64,000 nucleotides of DNA from Magnolia sinica (GCF_029962835.1 NC_080577.1:22922501-22986500); one strand, 5' to 3'. Shown: positions 39,321 through 51,995, numbered from the stretch's first letter. The notes: a model not told the origin generated them from the letters alone. Made by a program: numbers and translations.

Positions 39321-42300
39321 TAAAATTTCCATGATCTTTTGACAACATTTTCAGATGTTTCTGAAACAATGGAAAGTGCCTCGTGTTCATGATAACCGTT
39401 CATGTAAGATGTATTAGTAATTTAATATAGGTATCGTATGAGGCTTACTAGGCCCACAGGTGTAGAGCCTGTCTATCCACATGTATCAATATGGCACTCG
39501 TGTGCAAGATCTTAGTTTTCCTTCAGGTGGGGCACATTGATTAGATCTTCTGTTTCAAAGTTCAGGCCGTTTCGCTCCTCAGGTGGGCCATCCAACTTTT
39601 TGCACAGTGGCTAAGGAGTGGAATGGTCTAATTTTGAGGCAGATCTAATCAGTGTGGCCCACAGGGTGGAAAGTTCGGATCTCCTTCACCTGTGCAATAT
39701 CGACACTTATGCTTGCATGTTGGAAGGGAAGGACTCGAAAGACATGTGGCCTTGCAAATCACAGTGTTGCATTATGTATGTTGTAAATCCTGGAAATTGG
39801 GAATGATTTTGCTTTTCAATGGAACGAATCTACATTCACTTGGGGTGCCTCAAGAAATGAGGAGTAGTGGGGCTTCCGTTTCCCCTCTTCTTTCCTCTAC
39901 TGCAAATCAGGAAACTTCTTACACACAACCTGCAGCCATGAATGAAACATGTCTTTTCTCAAATGTTGGTATGCAGTGGTGGGTCAGGTAGTAATTAAAT
40001 CCCATGAATTCTGGTCTGCATCTCGTTGCCATGAAGCTGAAATTATTTATTTATTAATCCTTCTAGTTACCTGAAGGAGATGTGGGATAGTTTCTGATGC
40101 TATAACCATATCTATATTCCCCCCAAATGCCACTTTCTGGAGCTGAGTAATAAAAACTACCATTTGGTCAGATCCCACTGCATGGGATAACTTGGGCTTT
40201 AAATTCTTTTCCATGGACGGCATTCTGAAATTCTTATGACATCCATTCCTAATTGTCCTTGGGTATGTATGACTAATTATTTCCACGAGAAAATTAACCT
40301 TCATACTCGAGTTCTTGGAGCCATGAGAAATAGAAGCAGGAATCTTAGATAGCCCGCACTGAAATACCTCTCATAGTATGTTTAATGTACCATCCCTTGT
40401 GCTAACCCACCTCAGTACTTTACTTGGGCACTTTCCTAGGTTAGGTCTCAACAACCACCTCCATAAGAGAATATTTTGCCATGGAATTCTCTTATTATGT
40501 AAGAGGTTTCACATGCTCGGGCCAAAATATGCACAGTACCATTCATGTTTTGTGCAAGTTGTGCCCATATTTCAATGATCTAAATGTTGATATTATGGCC
40601 CCCACAGTTGATGGCTGATGCACCAAAAATCTCCCAGATGGAAAGATCCTAATCCTTTAATAGGTGGCTGAAAATGGACAGTTAAGAAAAAGAATGCCGC
40701 AATGCATATTGAATGCAGAAAAGTTGAAATTTTCAGTGGGCAAGACCTTCAAAGCTGGGGGATTTTTGCTTACGGGTTATTCATGGCAAGGTCCATAGTA
40801 TCAATGGTTTGGATCACTGAATCATGTGCCGTACTTGTACAAATTTTGAACCTGGACAGTACTGTGCAAACTTCTGTCCTGAGCATGGTAGAATACCTCA
40901 ATATGTATTCAAGTATGAATTGGAGAAATTAGGCTGAATGTGTTATATGAACAAAGGTGCGCATTTCAAAGATGAGGAGATGTTGCGATGGATGTTTGGA
41001 AATACTAGGAAGGAGAGATTAAGAAGGATGTCCTTCAAAGCAATATGAGACTAATTCCAATTGGAGACAATTATATAGTGGATTGAGGTGCTTTTGCCAT
41101 GTGGTTATAAAATCGGTGATGGCCTTGGCAAGGAAGGGAACTTTGATTAAGGCTGAAGGGCCTGAAAGGAGGATGATATGAAGGCCTGAAAGGACTTTGG
41201 GAGGAGATTTAAGGGATATGGCTTTTTTCACTTATCAAAGATAGGCCTTAGAAAGGAATTTTGGTGAAACAATATCCATCAAATAGCTGGGATGAGGTGA
41301 TTATGACGACGGCGATGTATTCAAGGGGCTTTACTTTGTTAATGTAATTCCCAGGGCACGACACGCAAAAGACCACCTTAAGACAAAGAGGCCCTTTGAA
41401 ACTATATCGACTCTGTCTATAAGTTTCACGAGGAACTGCATGACCCTTGGCCTAAGGGTACCCATAGTATTATACTCTTGTTTTTGTTCTTACAACTATG
41501 GCCAATGATTCAGTGATCAAGATCATTAGTCACTTGGGAACCACCATGGGTGGACCATGCCCCAAGAATCTCGCAGATTGGAAAATTCTAGCAACCAAGC
41601 TTGAGCCTTCTTGTAGGATGTTGCTGCATTTCTCTTTTTAACCATCTATTTGCAGGTCATGAATTTAAAGGTTAGAGATTTTCGAAGCATGGTCCATAAG
41701 CAATGGGACCCAATAGACAATCAGTCTTGACCACTGAATCATGGACCAGTTGTACCAATTGAAAACCCTCTATACCGTGCACGTCCTTGGGTTGAGAATC
41801 CCCGCAATTTCTGTAAATTCATTACCACACTTTTGGGAAGCAAATGCATGCAATGAAAACAATGGTTTCAGACCTAAATGAATGAGGAAGGACATCTAAC
41901 AGATATGAGGTTGCTCTCTTCTCCATAAACTCATACATCAACCAATTATGGTGGCTTCTTCAGTGAATGATTCAGGTCATATACCACACATGATTACGTG
42001 TGTAGGAAATGGTCGCCACTGAGGCTCCTTGGGGTTGGTTGTTTTAAATTTTTGCCGAAGTTGTTTTCCTGAAGGGGTGCACTCCAGTTGTACCGTTACT
42101 ACTGCAGACTTACAATGGTACCAGGCAGATGTGGTGCCCAAGTGATGCGTTTGCTCGATCCAATGTCTATCAAATGCGTCACCTCAGAAAACCCCATAGG
42201 ATCCAAAACTAAGCCCAATACAAAAAATTAAGGTGGGCCACTGAAAAAAGGGAACGAGCTGGGAGGAAACACTGCCCTTTGAATTTCATAGGGACTTATC

Positions 42301-42647
42301 TGAGTCTCAAAACAGCCTGAATTTTGGCCTTATCCTTCGTGTGGACTGGATGAAAGCTCTGAACAACCTTGATTATATATATAACATTTTGGATCCCCAT
42401 GCTAATCAACGAGCTCTCAATATGTTCTCGGTTCTGTGGCCCATATGAATTTTTGGTCGGGTGAGTTTTGGGCTCTGGGATTTTCTTTGGTGACCAATGT
42501 TGTCATATGCAATCGCATAAGCCCTTATACACCCTTATATGATCATATATGCCATTTTGGACCAATGGACCGCATATGCTATGGTGGCATATGTGGTTAT
42601 CATACTATTGGGGCTTTTGTGGTCGCATAGAGAAGTATACGACCGTA

Positions 42648-43475
42648 CACTACCAAAAAAATGACTTTGGCTGTTTCAGATTTTATTTGTTCAGAAATGA
42701 GAAGATCAGTGTATGCTCCCGAGTATTGTCTTTCTTTTTTATATCATCTTGTTGTTGTCTTTCTCTATAATTTAGTTCTTTAGTTTCAAGGCATAGCTTT
42801 TTCATATGACTACCTTTTTTTATGATGAAATTTATTTTCAGCCATGTGCAGTAAGCTTTTAGATCAAAGCGAAGCTAAGAATAGGGTGTTAGTTGACGGC
42901 AAATTGATAACCATTAGAGGCACATCCATGTAGTTCTCGCTTGCGATTGTTGAGAAGCGATTTGGCTGCGAGAAGGCATTGGATCTTGCTATCAATAAAA
43001 ACTTTAAATAGACATATAACTATTATGTTAGTATTGTACAATTTTGTGAATGGATTAAAATGAATGATTGTATTTGATTAAATGATTTAGCTGTGAAGTT
43101 TGATTAAAATGAATGATTGTATTTGAATGAATGAATGAATGATCTGTTAGGACATGTACTACAATGGTAAGAGATGCCATTAGAATAGTTTCTTTAAATT
43201 AGGCATTAGCTACGGCTATTAACCGTAGCTGTTTCTAATTTTAGCCTTTTGCTGGTGTGCTAGTTCTACTTTTAGCTACAAATATAATCCGTAGCTATAT
43301 AGATTTAAACTACGGAAACTATGTTATGGATTTAATTCTACCTATTATTACTACGAATTAAATCCGTAGCCATTGTTAACCTGCAATAGCTATGGTCATG
43401 CTACGGATTTTAACCGTAGCTATAGTAATTTAGCTACGTATTTTATCCGTAGCTTCTCCCCATTTTGTGGTCGTG
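42648..43475. mobile_element. CACTA (EnSpm) non-autonomous element with captured gene piece
   Basis: 828 bp starting CACTACCAAAAAAATG, with the inverted end CACGACCACAAAATGG and a 3 bp GTA duplication (42645-42647, 43476-43478). Unit A has the unfilled site (GACTGTATAAGCC, near 25109). The right half carries many subterminal motifs CTACGGAT / CCGTAGCTA in both orientations, typical of CACTA elements. The left half contains a DJ-1-like exon. No transposase. Confidence 0.8.
42842..43011 (+). pseudogene. Captured last exon of a DJ-1/PfpI-family gene
   Basis: Inside the CACTA element an intron-like tract ending TTATTTTCAG (acceptor at 42841) is followed by a coding stretch. It reads MCSKLLDQSEAKNRVLVDGK, then LITIRGTSM, a TAG at 42931-42933, FSLAIVEKRFGCEKALDLA and a final TAG at 43009-43011. 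This resembles the C-terminus of plant DJ-1 homologues, where VDGxxITSRGPGTSMEFALAIVEK and KALxLAK are typical. Pro-Gly of RGPGTS is missing and the TAG stands where Glu is usual, so it cannot make an intact domain. Keeping an intron border points to capture of genomic DNA rather than a cDNA. Confidence 0.75.
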
Positions 43476-43734
43476 GTATAAGCCATAATTATGCGGTTAT
43501 GCCATCGTGTACATAGTATGCAATGGCATAACCTCCTAACTGTTAGTTTTTTTTACTGTTGAGACTTATTTTTTACTTCATTTTCTCTCACTGTTTGCCT
43601 CTCTTTTGTTTTTGCACACCCACCCCCTCACACCACATGGGCACTCCTTGGTTTGTGTTGAAATAGAGTCTGTCGACTACTGAGCCATGGAGCCAGACAC
43701 TTTTTGCCTATAGATAGGCATTCCCACCCCCTAT

Positions 43735-43738
<4 letters not shown>

Positions 43739-43777
<39 letters not shown>
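43739..43777. repeat. (CT)n microsatellite, unit B
   Basis: Counterpart of 25381-25428, shorter by several repeats. Confidence 0.9.
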
Positions 43778-43778
<1 letters not shown>

Positions 43779-46700
43779 TACTCTCATTCTCTCTTAAAAT
43801 GACATCAATAAAATTTATACATTGTTTTTTCACATTTTTTAATACATGCATTCATTTGAGTAGTTAGTTGTCTTATTATAGTCTAATAAAGCTATATAAA
43901 AAAAATCTTATACTGGTAGTCTTTTTAGATAATTTTTCACATGTGTGTGTATTAATTTTTCCTTGAATTTTCTGTGATGTGCCATCACATAAGTGCACAA
44001 CCCCCTTGAATCATCACTAGTTCACTCATGCCATTTGACAACATTGGAAGTGACGCATCCTATGGACAGTTTGGATTCCATGAAGACATCACTAGGTCCC
44101 ACATCTGCCTGGTAGATGGTACCTGTACCACCGGAGTGCACCCCTTTCCTAAAAATGTTGAATTATCCAGCGCATGCTATCACATGCACCAATCATTTGC
44201 TAAGTACTCATCATCACGCGGGGTCCATGACCCACTCCAGTCGTGTGCATGGCCGCATGCCTAATCATTGCCCAATTGTAAATAGAGAGTGGTGGCGAGT
44301 CATATAGTGCATTGTTAGGTGTACAGGTTGTAGTCTGGATAGCTTTTTCCTTTCATTTTTGAGAAAAGATTTTGCATGTAAATTCCTAGCATACCGATGC
44401 ACATTCAACTATCCACGATATTTATTTATTTATTTATTTTTATTTTTTTGACAAGAATCTAATCAACTCAAGAAAGTTCACTTGACACAGAAATGCTAAG
44501 AACTGCATCTGAACTACGTGCAAAAATGGAGATAATGAAGGCCAAGAGAAGGGAAGAGATGGAGCGCATTAGAATTGAGAGGATTTACAATCCTGACAAG
44601 AGTCAATCTATGATGTATAGCAATGGTAATTTCTACATCAAAGCCTACTCTTTACCATATTGATTTTGCAAAAAATTGAGTGGGGAGATCTATAATTCTC
44701 TACCTTGTCCTGTAGGCCTCTCTGCTAGTTTGGAGGATCTTCATGAATTTGCAGATAATATGACAAAAAAGATGTGAACATGGACGTTGCCCTGCATTTT
44801 GGTAAATCAGGCAAAGTCTCAAGGATGGTTTGGAATTACTGTTATGCCATCGCATTAATTCGAATAACCATATCTTCACATAACAGATGTTGGTGTCACC
44901 ACGTTTAAACGCCTGGCAATACAAGTATAGCATCTCAGCAGACTGATATGATATGAATCTAGATTTTGTCACCAATACTAGCATGTTAACAGCTTTAAGG
45001 AATGTATGTATCAGTGTGATGCCACTGCTCGAAATTTAAGCTTCATCTTGTCTGTGTTTATGTGTGTGCGCATTTGAAATGGTGAAACTATTGTTGCCAT
45101 TTAAAACAGCCTTGCCTGTTTGGATTGCCATTTACCACAATTGTTTAAACACCTGATTCGGCAGTCAAATGCATATATATTAGGAGACAAATAAGGAATT
45201 TGTAGTAATTACAATTTTACAGTGGAAATCTCCTATCCAAAAACATTAGTGTATTTTTCTCTATGATTTGACATTGAAGTGTGGAAAATTATCATAATTA
45301 TGATTTTACCACTATAAACCAAACAAAGGAATTGTCGGTCAAATGCAATGTTTTCGGGAGATGGGTAAAGGAAATTGTAATCATTGCACTTTTAACAGTA
45401 CATTATATATGTAATTTGCAATCCAAACAGGCCCACTTTGAACGATTTATCCTTTCGCATTTGGTTGCACCAAATATCATGATATTTTGCACCAAATGAG
45501 ACTGATTAATCATGAAATTTCATGATTTTGGTGCAACCAAATCACCCTTAACCTTTTCAAAAACCAAAAAAGAAATGAATACAATTGTTGGCAATACACT
45601 CCAACCTAATGATCAAAAGCATTCATAGGTTATACTAGTTATCCCCATGCATTAGATAGTAATGTGACTGAATATTTATTCCATTTTGAACTGTAATGAT
45701 TGCTGCCATGTTGGATTTCCAATCGTCATTTACTGTTGAACTAACTGAATATCTCATTGGGAAAAAAATAAATATCCAGGCTCTGTTTGTTAGTAGGACA
45801 ATGTATTATGGTAGGAACTTGCAGTGTCAATATGCAACTGTTAAACCTTGATTTTATTTGTTATGTAGTGCGGAAGAAGCTCAAATTGCCAAGGAAAACA
45901 GATTCCAGTATTTATTCAGTTTTAATATTTTACATCTTTATTTTCCAAGGAAAAACGAAAAAAGAGGGAAAAGGTGTAATGGTTACACCTTGGAAGTTCA
46001 TGTGCATGCCTACCATTTTCTATTTTGTCCACTACTATCACATTAATGGGACTTTTGAGTAGATTTTTTTTTTTTTTCCTCACCATGATGTAGGCAGTCA
46101 ATGAACTAGAGCTGGGATAAGCAGAAACAAAATTTTGAATAGGGAAAGTGCTATGCATCGCCTGCAAGTCCAGTATATGGCATTCAACCTGTCCAGTAGG
46201 ATTGCTATTGTGAAAGTCAGGCCGACCTAAGCATCGTGTGGGCCATCATTTGAATCTCGAGGTTTTTGAATTTTCCTACATTGTTCTCTATGGTGTGGCC
46301 CATGTAATGATTGTACAGGCTTGATTTTTTAGCCATTCCAACAACATGATAGGGCTAACGTAATGCACAGGTCAAATGGCATATGCATAACATGATAGGG
46401 CCCACCATAGAAAGCAATGGTTGGATTAGGTGTCCAAAACCTCCAAATTCAATTGGAAGGGCATGTGATTGTTGGATTAGGTGTCCAACTTTCATGGTGG
46501 GGCACCCAAATTGATTGGTTGGATGCCCATACACACCCTAGTGGGCCATAGGTGCAGCACTGGTAAATTCATAGCACCATTTACTACCATTTTGTCTTAA
46601 ATGTCTTGTTCCAGAACATAAGATCTAAACTACTCTAATATCACACATCAGGAATGTAAAATGGTCACTCCATGTGCTATGGAATTAAGAACGAACATAG

Positions 46701-46892
46701 GAAGCAATTTGGAAAGCTTAAACCAATGGAACTAAAAAGCTTTTCTTAATGTTAGTTACATAAGAGTGAGAGGCCTCTTTTCCAATGACAAGAAAACCAC
46801 AGCCACCTTATTTAGAAGAGCAACCAAGCCACAAAAGCTTTTGTACTAAAACAAAAAAGAAGAAGCAGAAGAAGAAGAAAAAGAAGACAGAT

Positions 46893-46931
46893 TCAGCACT
46901 TCATTGTGAGAGTGTCTTTCACAGCATCAGC
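46893..46931 (-). repeat. Second copy of KIN2-like B C-terminal codons after the stop
   Basis: Same in-frame 45 nt period arrangement as in gene A (28603-28641). The frame between the two stops is open in both units. Confidence 0.85.
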
Positions 46932-46937
46932 ACCGAT

Positions 46938-48088
46938 TCAACGCTTCATTCCGAGAGTGTCTTTCGCAGCATCAGCAGCCCCCTGCGCTGCCTGCTTCAC
47001 TTGCTGACCAGCCTGTAAAATAGTAAGATTCAGGAAGTCATTCCCTGGTTTTTTCCCTTCTAGTGAAAGTTGAGGCAAATTTTATTTATTTATTGATTTT
47101 TTAAAGAAAAGTTGGCAAATGGAATTTCTGGGAAATGTAAAACCAATCATAATCAGCAACCAAACACCCATCTAGATGACAGTGTATACACTGAATATTC
47201 AGTGTATGGCCAGATCATTGCACTAAGGGCATGTTTGGACAGTGGTAAAAATAAAAGAACATGGATGTTTTTTCTCATGGTGAGACATTTCATTATGTTT
47301 GGATAACAAAGGAAACTTTCAAAATGCAATCAATTTACCAAACACCATATTTAAATTCTCATGCATAAAATATAAATTGATTTTTGTGGGAGCTTTATTT
47401 CAATCTCCATTTGTTATCGAAAAAAGACTCTCAAAATAAAATCCATGTTAATGAAAAATCTTTGAAAATCATCACTGGGTAATTACTGTGGCTTTTTTTT
47501 TCTTTTCTTTTTCCACTATCTAAACAGGCTCTAATAAAATGGTCAGGTGTCACCCTGCACAAATGAGTCCAATAACCATAACTTTTTAGGAACATATGGT
47601 GATGAGTGACGGTCCACTACACACTAGAAGTGTGTGCCTTCATCGGCATTGGAACCCACTCAACACATGGACATGGTCATCAACGGTCATCAACGGCGTA
47701 AAAATGCTGAAACCTTCTTAATAAGGAAAATGTGGGTTTGTTGGAGGAACCTCTTGGCAAGATTCCTTGCAAGATTCAGCTGCACTGGATGCCTTGTCCA
47801 CCATCTCATCCTTCTTCACCTGAAATAAAATGAAAGGAAAGATATCATGACCATACACACATCATACATCCATCTCCAATATCATGGACCATACACCTGA
47901 TCACACCACCTCCCATCCAACACCCCCCACTATCACCATACCATGTCTTGATTACAATCATCATGCATGAATAACTGAACATCCATGCCATGGAAATCAT
48001 CATCATGCATGCTCCAAGGACCACTCACCTGAGCCTGGCCTTTGGCTTCACCAGCTTTGTAGCTTAAATCCTGTGACTTATCAGACAT
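46938..48088 (-). CDS. KIN2-like stress-induced LEA protein, gene B
   Basis: The tandem duplicate of gene A: exons 48029-48088, 47751-47819 and 46938-47012, open for 67 residues. Exons 1 and 2 are identical to those of A; exon 3 reads VKQAAQGAADAAKDTLGMKR, two residues different. It keeps the weak GTTCCT donor at exon 2, the intronic Tourist-like MITE, the TATA box and both G-boxes. Everything needed for expression seems present, so both copies are probably functional. It lies divergently from KIN2-like gene C, with about 4.6 kb between start codons. Confidence 0.85.
47227..47531. mobile_element. Tourist-like MITE in KIN2-like B intron 2
   Basis: Duplicate of 28987-29296, with the TAA target duplication kept (47224-47226, 47532-47534). 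Confidence 0.75.
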
Positions 48089-48166
48089 TTTCTTTTCTTT
48101 TCTTTTCTACAAACAAGCAATTGAACTCTTTTTTTGGATGATGAGAATGGAAAGAGCATGCAAGCC

Positions 48167-48240
48167 TATTTATATGCCCTTTGCCAACCAGAGTCATCAA
48201 GGCACACGTGTGAGGACATTGCATTGCATTGAGACACGTG
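48167..48240 (-). promoter_or_regulatory. Promoter of KIN2-like B: TATA box and two G-boxes
   Basis: Minus-strand ATATAAATA (plus 48167-48175), with CACGTG at 48205-48210 and 48235-48240; same spacing pattern as gene A. Confidence 0.7.
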
Positions 48241-48347
48241 TAAGAGTGTAACTTGAGCGGCATGATCTTTGCCATTTGAACCGGGATTATAGGATGACTG
48301 ATTCAAAAAGGTTGTTAGGAAGGGACACCGATTGCTTACTGACGGCT

Positions 48348-48776
48348 CTGTGGGCCCCATCATGATGTATGTGTTTTATCCACGCCATCCATCCATTTTG
48401 AATAACTAGTCTACATGATGAGAATAAAAATGAGGCAGATAAAAATATCAGGTGGACCACCTCACAGGAAAACACTGATGATTGAACACTCACCATTAAA
48501 AACTCGCTAGCGAGCACTGTAATGTTTATTTGCCATCTAACCTGTTCATTAGGTCACACAGACATGGATGAAGGGAGAATACAAATATCAACTTCATTCA
48601 AAACTTTTGTCGCCCTCAGGAAGTTTATAATGGTGAGCTGTCAATGACAACTGTTTCCTGTGGTGTGGTCCACATGAGATTTGGATATGCCTCAATTTTG
48701 GTCCATGGACCTAAAATGATCTGAAAAATGGATGTACGGCATGGATAAAACACATATATCATGGTAGGGCCCACAG
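48348..48776. mobile_element. GGGCCCAC foldback MITE, copy 2
   Basis: Unit B duplicate of 30112-30540, with the same long inverted ends CTGTGGGCCC. Confidence 0.75.
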
Positions 48777-49521
48777 ATCCCGTCCAGTAGCTACTGGCCC
48801 CCTGAGTAGACAAACCGCATCTGTTAAGAAGAATCCCACCTGTTTTATTTTATTGGACTTCAAAAAATATATTTTATTCTCACTCTTATTTCTCGTCTCA
48901 TCATACATGGTTCGATAATCTCGACCATTGAATATGATCCGAAAATCTACTTGATAAAAGAATATTAACCTTTTGGGTTGTGGCTAATGTATAGGCGATT
49001 AAGAAGAAATACATCATTAGTCTATGAAAAAGGCGCAAGATTGGACGTCGACTGGTTTTTGGGATTTGGTGCATCTGATGGACAGATCAACGGTCTGGAT
49101 CACCGAATCACTTGCCCACGTCTCAGAACTGACCAATGCAAAGTAGAGGGTGGGATAGCAAGTAATGTGCCTTATAATTCCTCTTGCAAAGGGAAAAAAA
49201 AGGTTTGATCTCTCCATGACATATGTAATATTATTTAAATTAGAAATACATGTGGAAGCGCAATAGAAGAAACGGAGGGAAATAGTACAACCACGTGTGG
49301 AGAGAAAATGATGAATAGTGCTTAAAATGGTTTTGACCGTAGACTTATTCTTAATTATTTGAGTGCTTTAGGCCACTCGAGGTTTTAAATTTACTTCATT
49401 TTTACACATTGATGTTCTAACGTTGTCCAAGTATCTAGATGCAACTAGGAGGATTATAACTTATTACTGGGTGTGGCACGTGCAACCCACATGGAGAGAA
49501 TGGCCATACGCAAGTGTACGC

Positions 49522-49525
<4 letters not shown>

Positions 49526-49560
<35 letters not shown>
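49526..49560. repeat. (GA)n microsatellite
   Basis: GA run of about 35 bp, just outside the duplicated unit. Confidence 0.9.
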
Positions 49561-49564
<4 letters not shown>

Positions 49565-50372
49565 TGGAATGGTTTCAACGATGGGATACCTATCCTCACT
49601 TTTTCGAGTGATGTTGCTCACATAGTTCTAAATCAAACTCAACTTTGAGCTAAAGCATTAACCTAACTCGATATAATAAATGTATAAAATGGATGTCACA
49701 CAATTATTCTAATGCCCTCACATGGTCTTTGTTGCACACAGAAGGAAAAATGGGGGGTGGCTCATCACATTATATGCACTTTATTTAAATTTAAAACTAT
49801 TCCACGTCCTTTAAAAAAATGCCAGAAACAAAGTGCTAAAAATCAGACCATAGCTCGGCTGAGGATCCAGCATAGCTTGAAATGAACACTGACCGGATGA
49901 TCTCAATCATCTCTTTTGCCATTCAAAAGATTTACAATGCTATTCTTAGCTGTCCATTTTCTAGCCTTGAAATCAATTGTTAAAAATGTTAGGTTCGTTG
50001 TGATTTTCAGTTATCTGCTTTTAAGTCCTTGCAGGGAAGAGTACTAAATTGCTAATCTCAGGTGCAAAACGAGGAATTGATGCATAAACACACCTTGATT
50101 ATTTTTATTATTATTATTATTTTAGGTTAGCTTGTTAGTACACACCCATGTCAGTACACACACTCCATGATTGCCACCCCCGCTAGGGATCGATACCAAG
50201 ACCTCAAGTGCTAAACACACCTTGATTGGTTCTTATAGGAGTGGGACAATGTATGAAAGATCTTATGCATGGTAGAAATAAAATAAAATAAATTTGGATG
50301 TTCTTTAGGCATTCATGAATTATAAAGTACACTTTCAGTGAAAATTAGAAGAGGAGGACAATTGGCAAGGTG

Positions 50373-50521
50373 GTCCTTACCCTTACTCTGGTGGTAGACT
50401 CTTAGGAGTTTCAACATCGGGTCTAGGGTTCGAGTACCCATAGGTGGTGAAATTCCAATATGGCGTGAGTGTGTGGGGGTGTGTGTGCGTGCGTTTAAAA
50501 AAGAAAAAAAGAAAAAAAAAA
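50373..50521 (+). mobile_element. tRNA-type SINE with clear target duplication
   Basis: A 149 bp body with an A-box-like TGGTGGTAGACT (50389-50400) and a B-box GGTTCGAGTACC (50427-50438), ending in an A-rich tail. Flanking repeats of 19 bp differ at one base: GAGGACAATTGGCAAGGTG (50354-50372) and GAGGATAATTGGCAAGGTG (50522-50540). This is a textbook SINE layout and a fairly young insertion. Confidence 0.8.
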
Positions 50522-51995
50522 GAGGATAATTGGCAAGGTGCTTTTATTATTATTATTATTATTATTATTTAAGATAAAATTATGTTAGAAAGAGAAAAAA
50601 CAAACACAAAAACACCAACAATTAAAAAAAGAAACCTAAAGACTAAAGACTCTGCAAATAACTAGTATGAAACAGTCCTATGACTTGCTAGAACCCCAAC
50701 CCCCTACCCTATTCTCAACCCAAAACGAAACTTTTTTTTTTCCCAATTCTATAAAACATCAACAAAAAACAAAACTATTTTACTTTATTTTTACAATCCT
50801 TAGAACTGATTTTTTCTAGAGTTTTTAGTTTATCAGCTATTGGAAAAATGTGTTGGAACAATGAAGTGCAAAGTGTGCCAACTAGCGCCACTATGATCAC
50901 ATTGCTCATGCCCAAGCGCACATGTGCATGCGTTCCAATGCACAATCCGAATGTCTCAATCTCCAAAGCTAAAGTAAGAATACTATGCACACCTTTACAT
51001 ATAAATTACAATTTTCTTCTTTTCATTCTCGATGTGTGACAAAAGAATACCACACTTTTCAATTTGAATATTTCAAAAAGTATTTTGGCAGCAAAACAAA
51101 AATCTTGAAATTTTCAAATTTTAATTTTTTTTTCAAAAACTACAAATTTCAACATCAAGTAAGGAAGCCTTTTTTTATTTATTTTATTTTTTTATTTTTA
51201 ACACACGCACGCACAGCCCAACACACTCACGCTAGTGGAATTTCACTACGTGAGGAAGCCTTCTTGTAATATAGGACTCAGCGTGGCTTGTTACGCTATT
51301 TTATAAAAATAAATGGATGGCATAGATTAAAAACATACATTATAGTGGGTTCAGATAGCCCCAACCAGTAACCACATCACTATGCAATAAGCTTGAAGAG
51401 AAAACTCCTGATTTTTCCCCAGATCTAAATACCTATTTAATTCCTCTTAAGCCACCTCATTAATGGGTGAGTGTTTTCGTCATTTAAAAAATATATTTTA
51501 AATAAATGGTTGTTAGGGAAAACTAACAGAAGGTACACAGTTGACAATAAAAGTACTATTTTGTAAAATTTTCTATATTTTTGTGTACTTCATTTTCTAA
51601 AGATGCAAAGGCCTTGATGAAATCTTTTAACCAAATCCATCACAATTATATTTATTGTATGTACGGTCATTAAGAAAGTATAACTACTTAAAAATATATA
51701 ATTATTTGGAGTAAGAGCATGTACTATGGAGTAGAACGGTGGAATAAGATTTCATGTAGTGGGCCCACCTGAGTTTCAGATTGGACTATTTTTTTCTTAT
51801 GTATAATGAATATGAGAAGAAACACTAGATGAACGGAGCGGATGTCACACGCACAACACGGTGGACCCCACAGAGCGTGAATGTGCAGCATAGAGGATTC
51901 TGGCTGGGTTTGTGGATTATGGTTATAGAGGTACGTGGGGGTTGGGACCTGCTGCATTTTGAATAGAGGATCACTCAGGACGCGGATTTCCTGGG

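Larger units (their letters stand above)
35784..44777 (+). pseudogene. MIS12-like copy B, orphan 3' exon set
   Basis: Exons 35784-35876, 35970-36108, 44491-44625 and 44716-44777 match copy A base for base in length, keep GT-AG sites and remain open to the same TGA. The N-terminal exons are absent because the duplication starts inside the copia element. Compared with A there are about ten coding differences, roughly seven of which change an amino acid. Examples are Leu to Trp in LDSLREKL, Phe to Leu in MFKEM, and Gln to His and Asp to Asn near the C-terminus. Copy A keeps the family residue in the conserved blocks. The large intron has grown to about 8.4 kb by the solo LTR and CACTA insertions. 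It is most likely a decaying fragment unless upstream exons are spliced to it. Confidence 0.75.
31409..49467. repeat. Tandem duplication, unit B
   Basis: The direct repeat of 12769-31408. It is lengthened by a hAT element (32085-32897), a solo LTR (36212-39320) and a CACTA element (42648-43475), and lacks the gypsy insertion. Near its right end it also lacks about 290 bp present at 31075-31365 of unit A. Homology ends at ATTATAACTTATTAC, about 49467. Confidence 0.92.
49468..51995. other. Intergenic DNA right of the duplication
   Basis: No gene supported. It holds a GA microsatellite (49526-49560), a SINE (50373-50521), an ATT run near 50545-50570 and AT-rich unique sequence. Confidence 0.5.
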
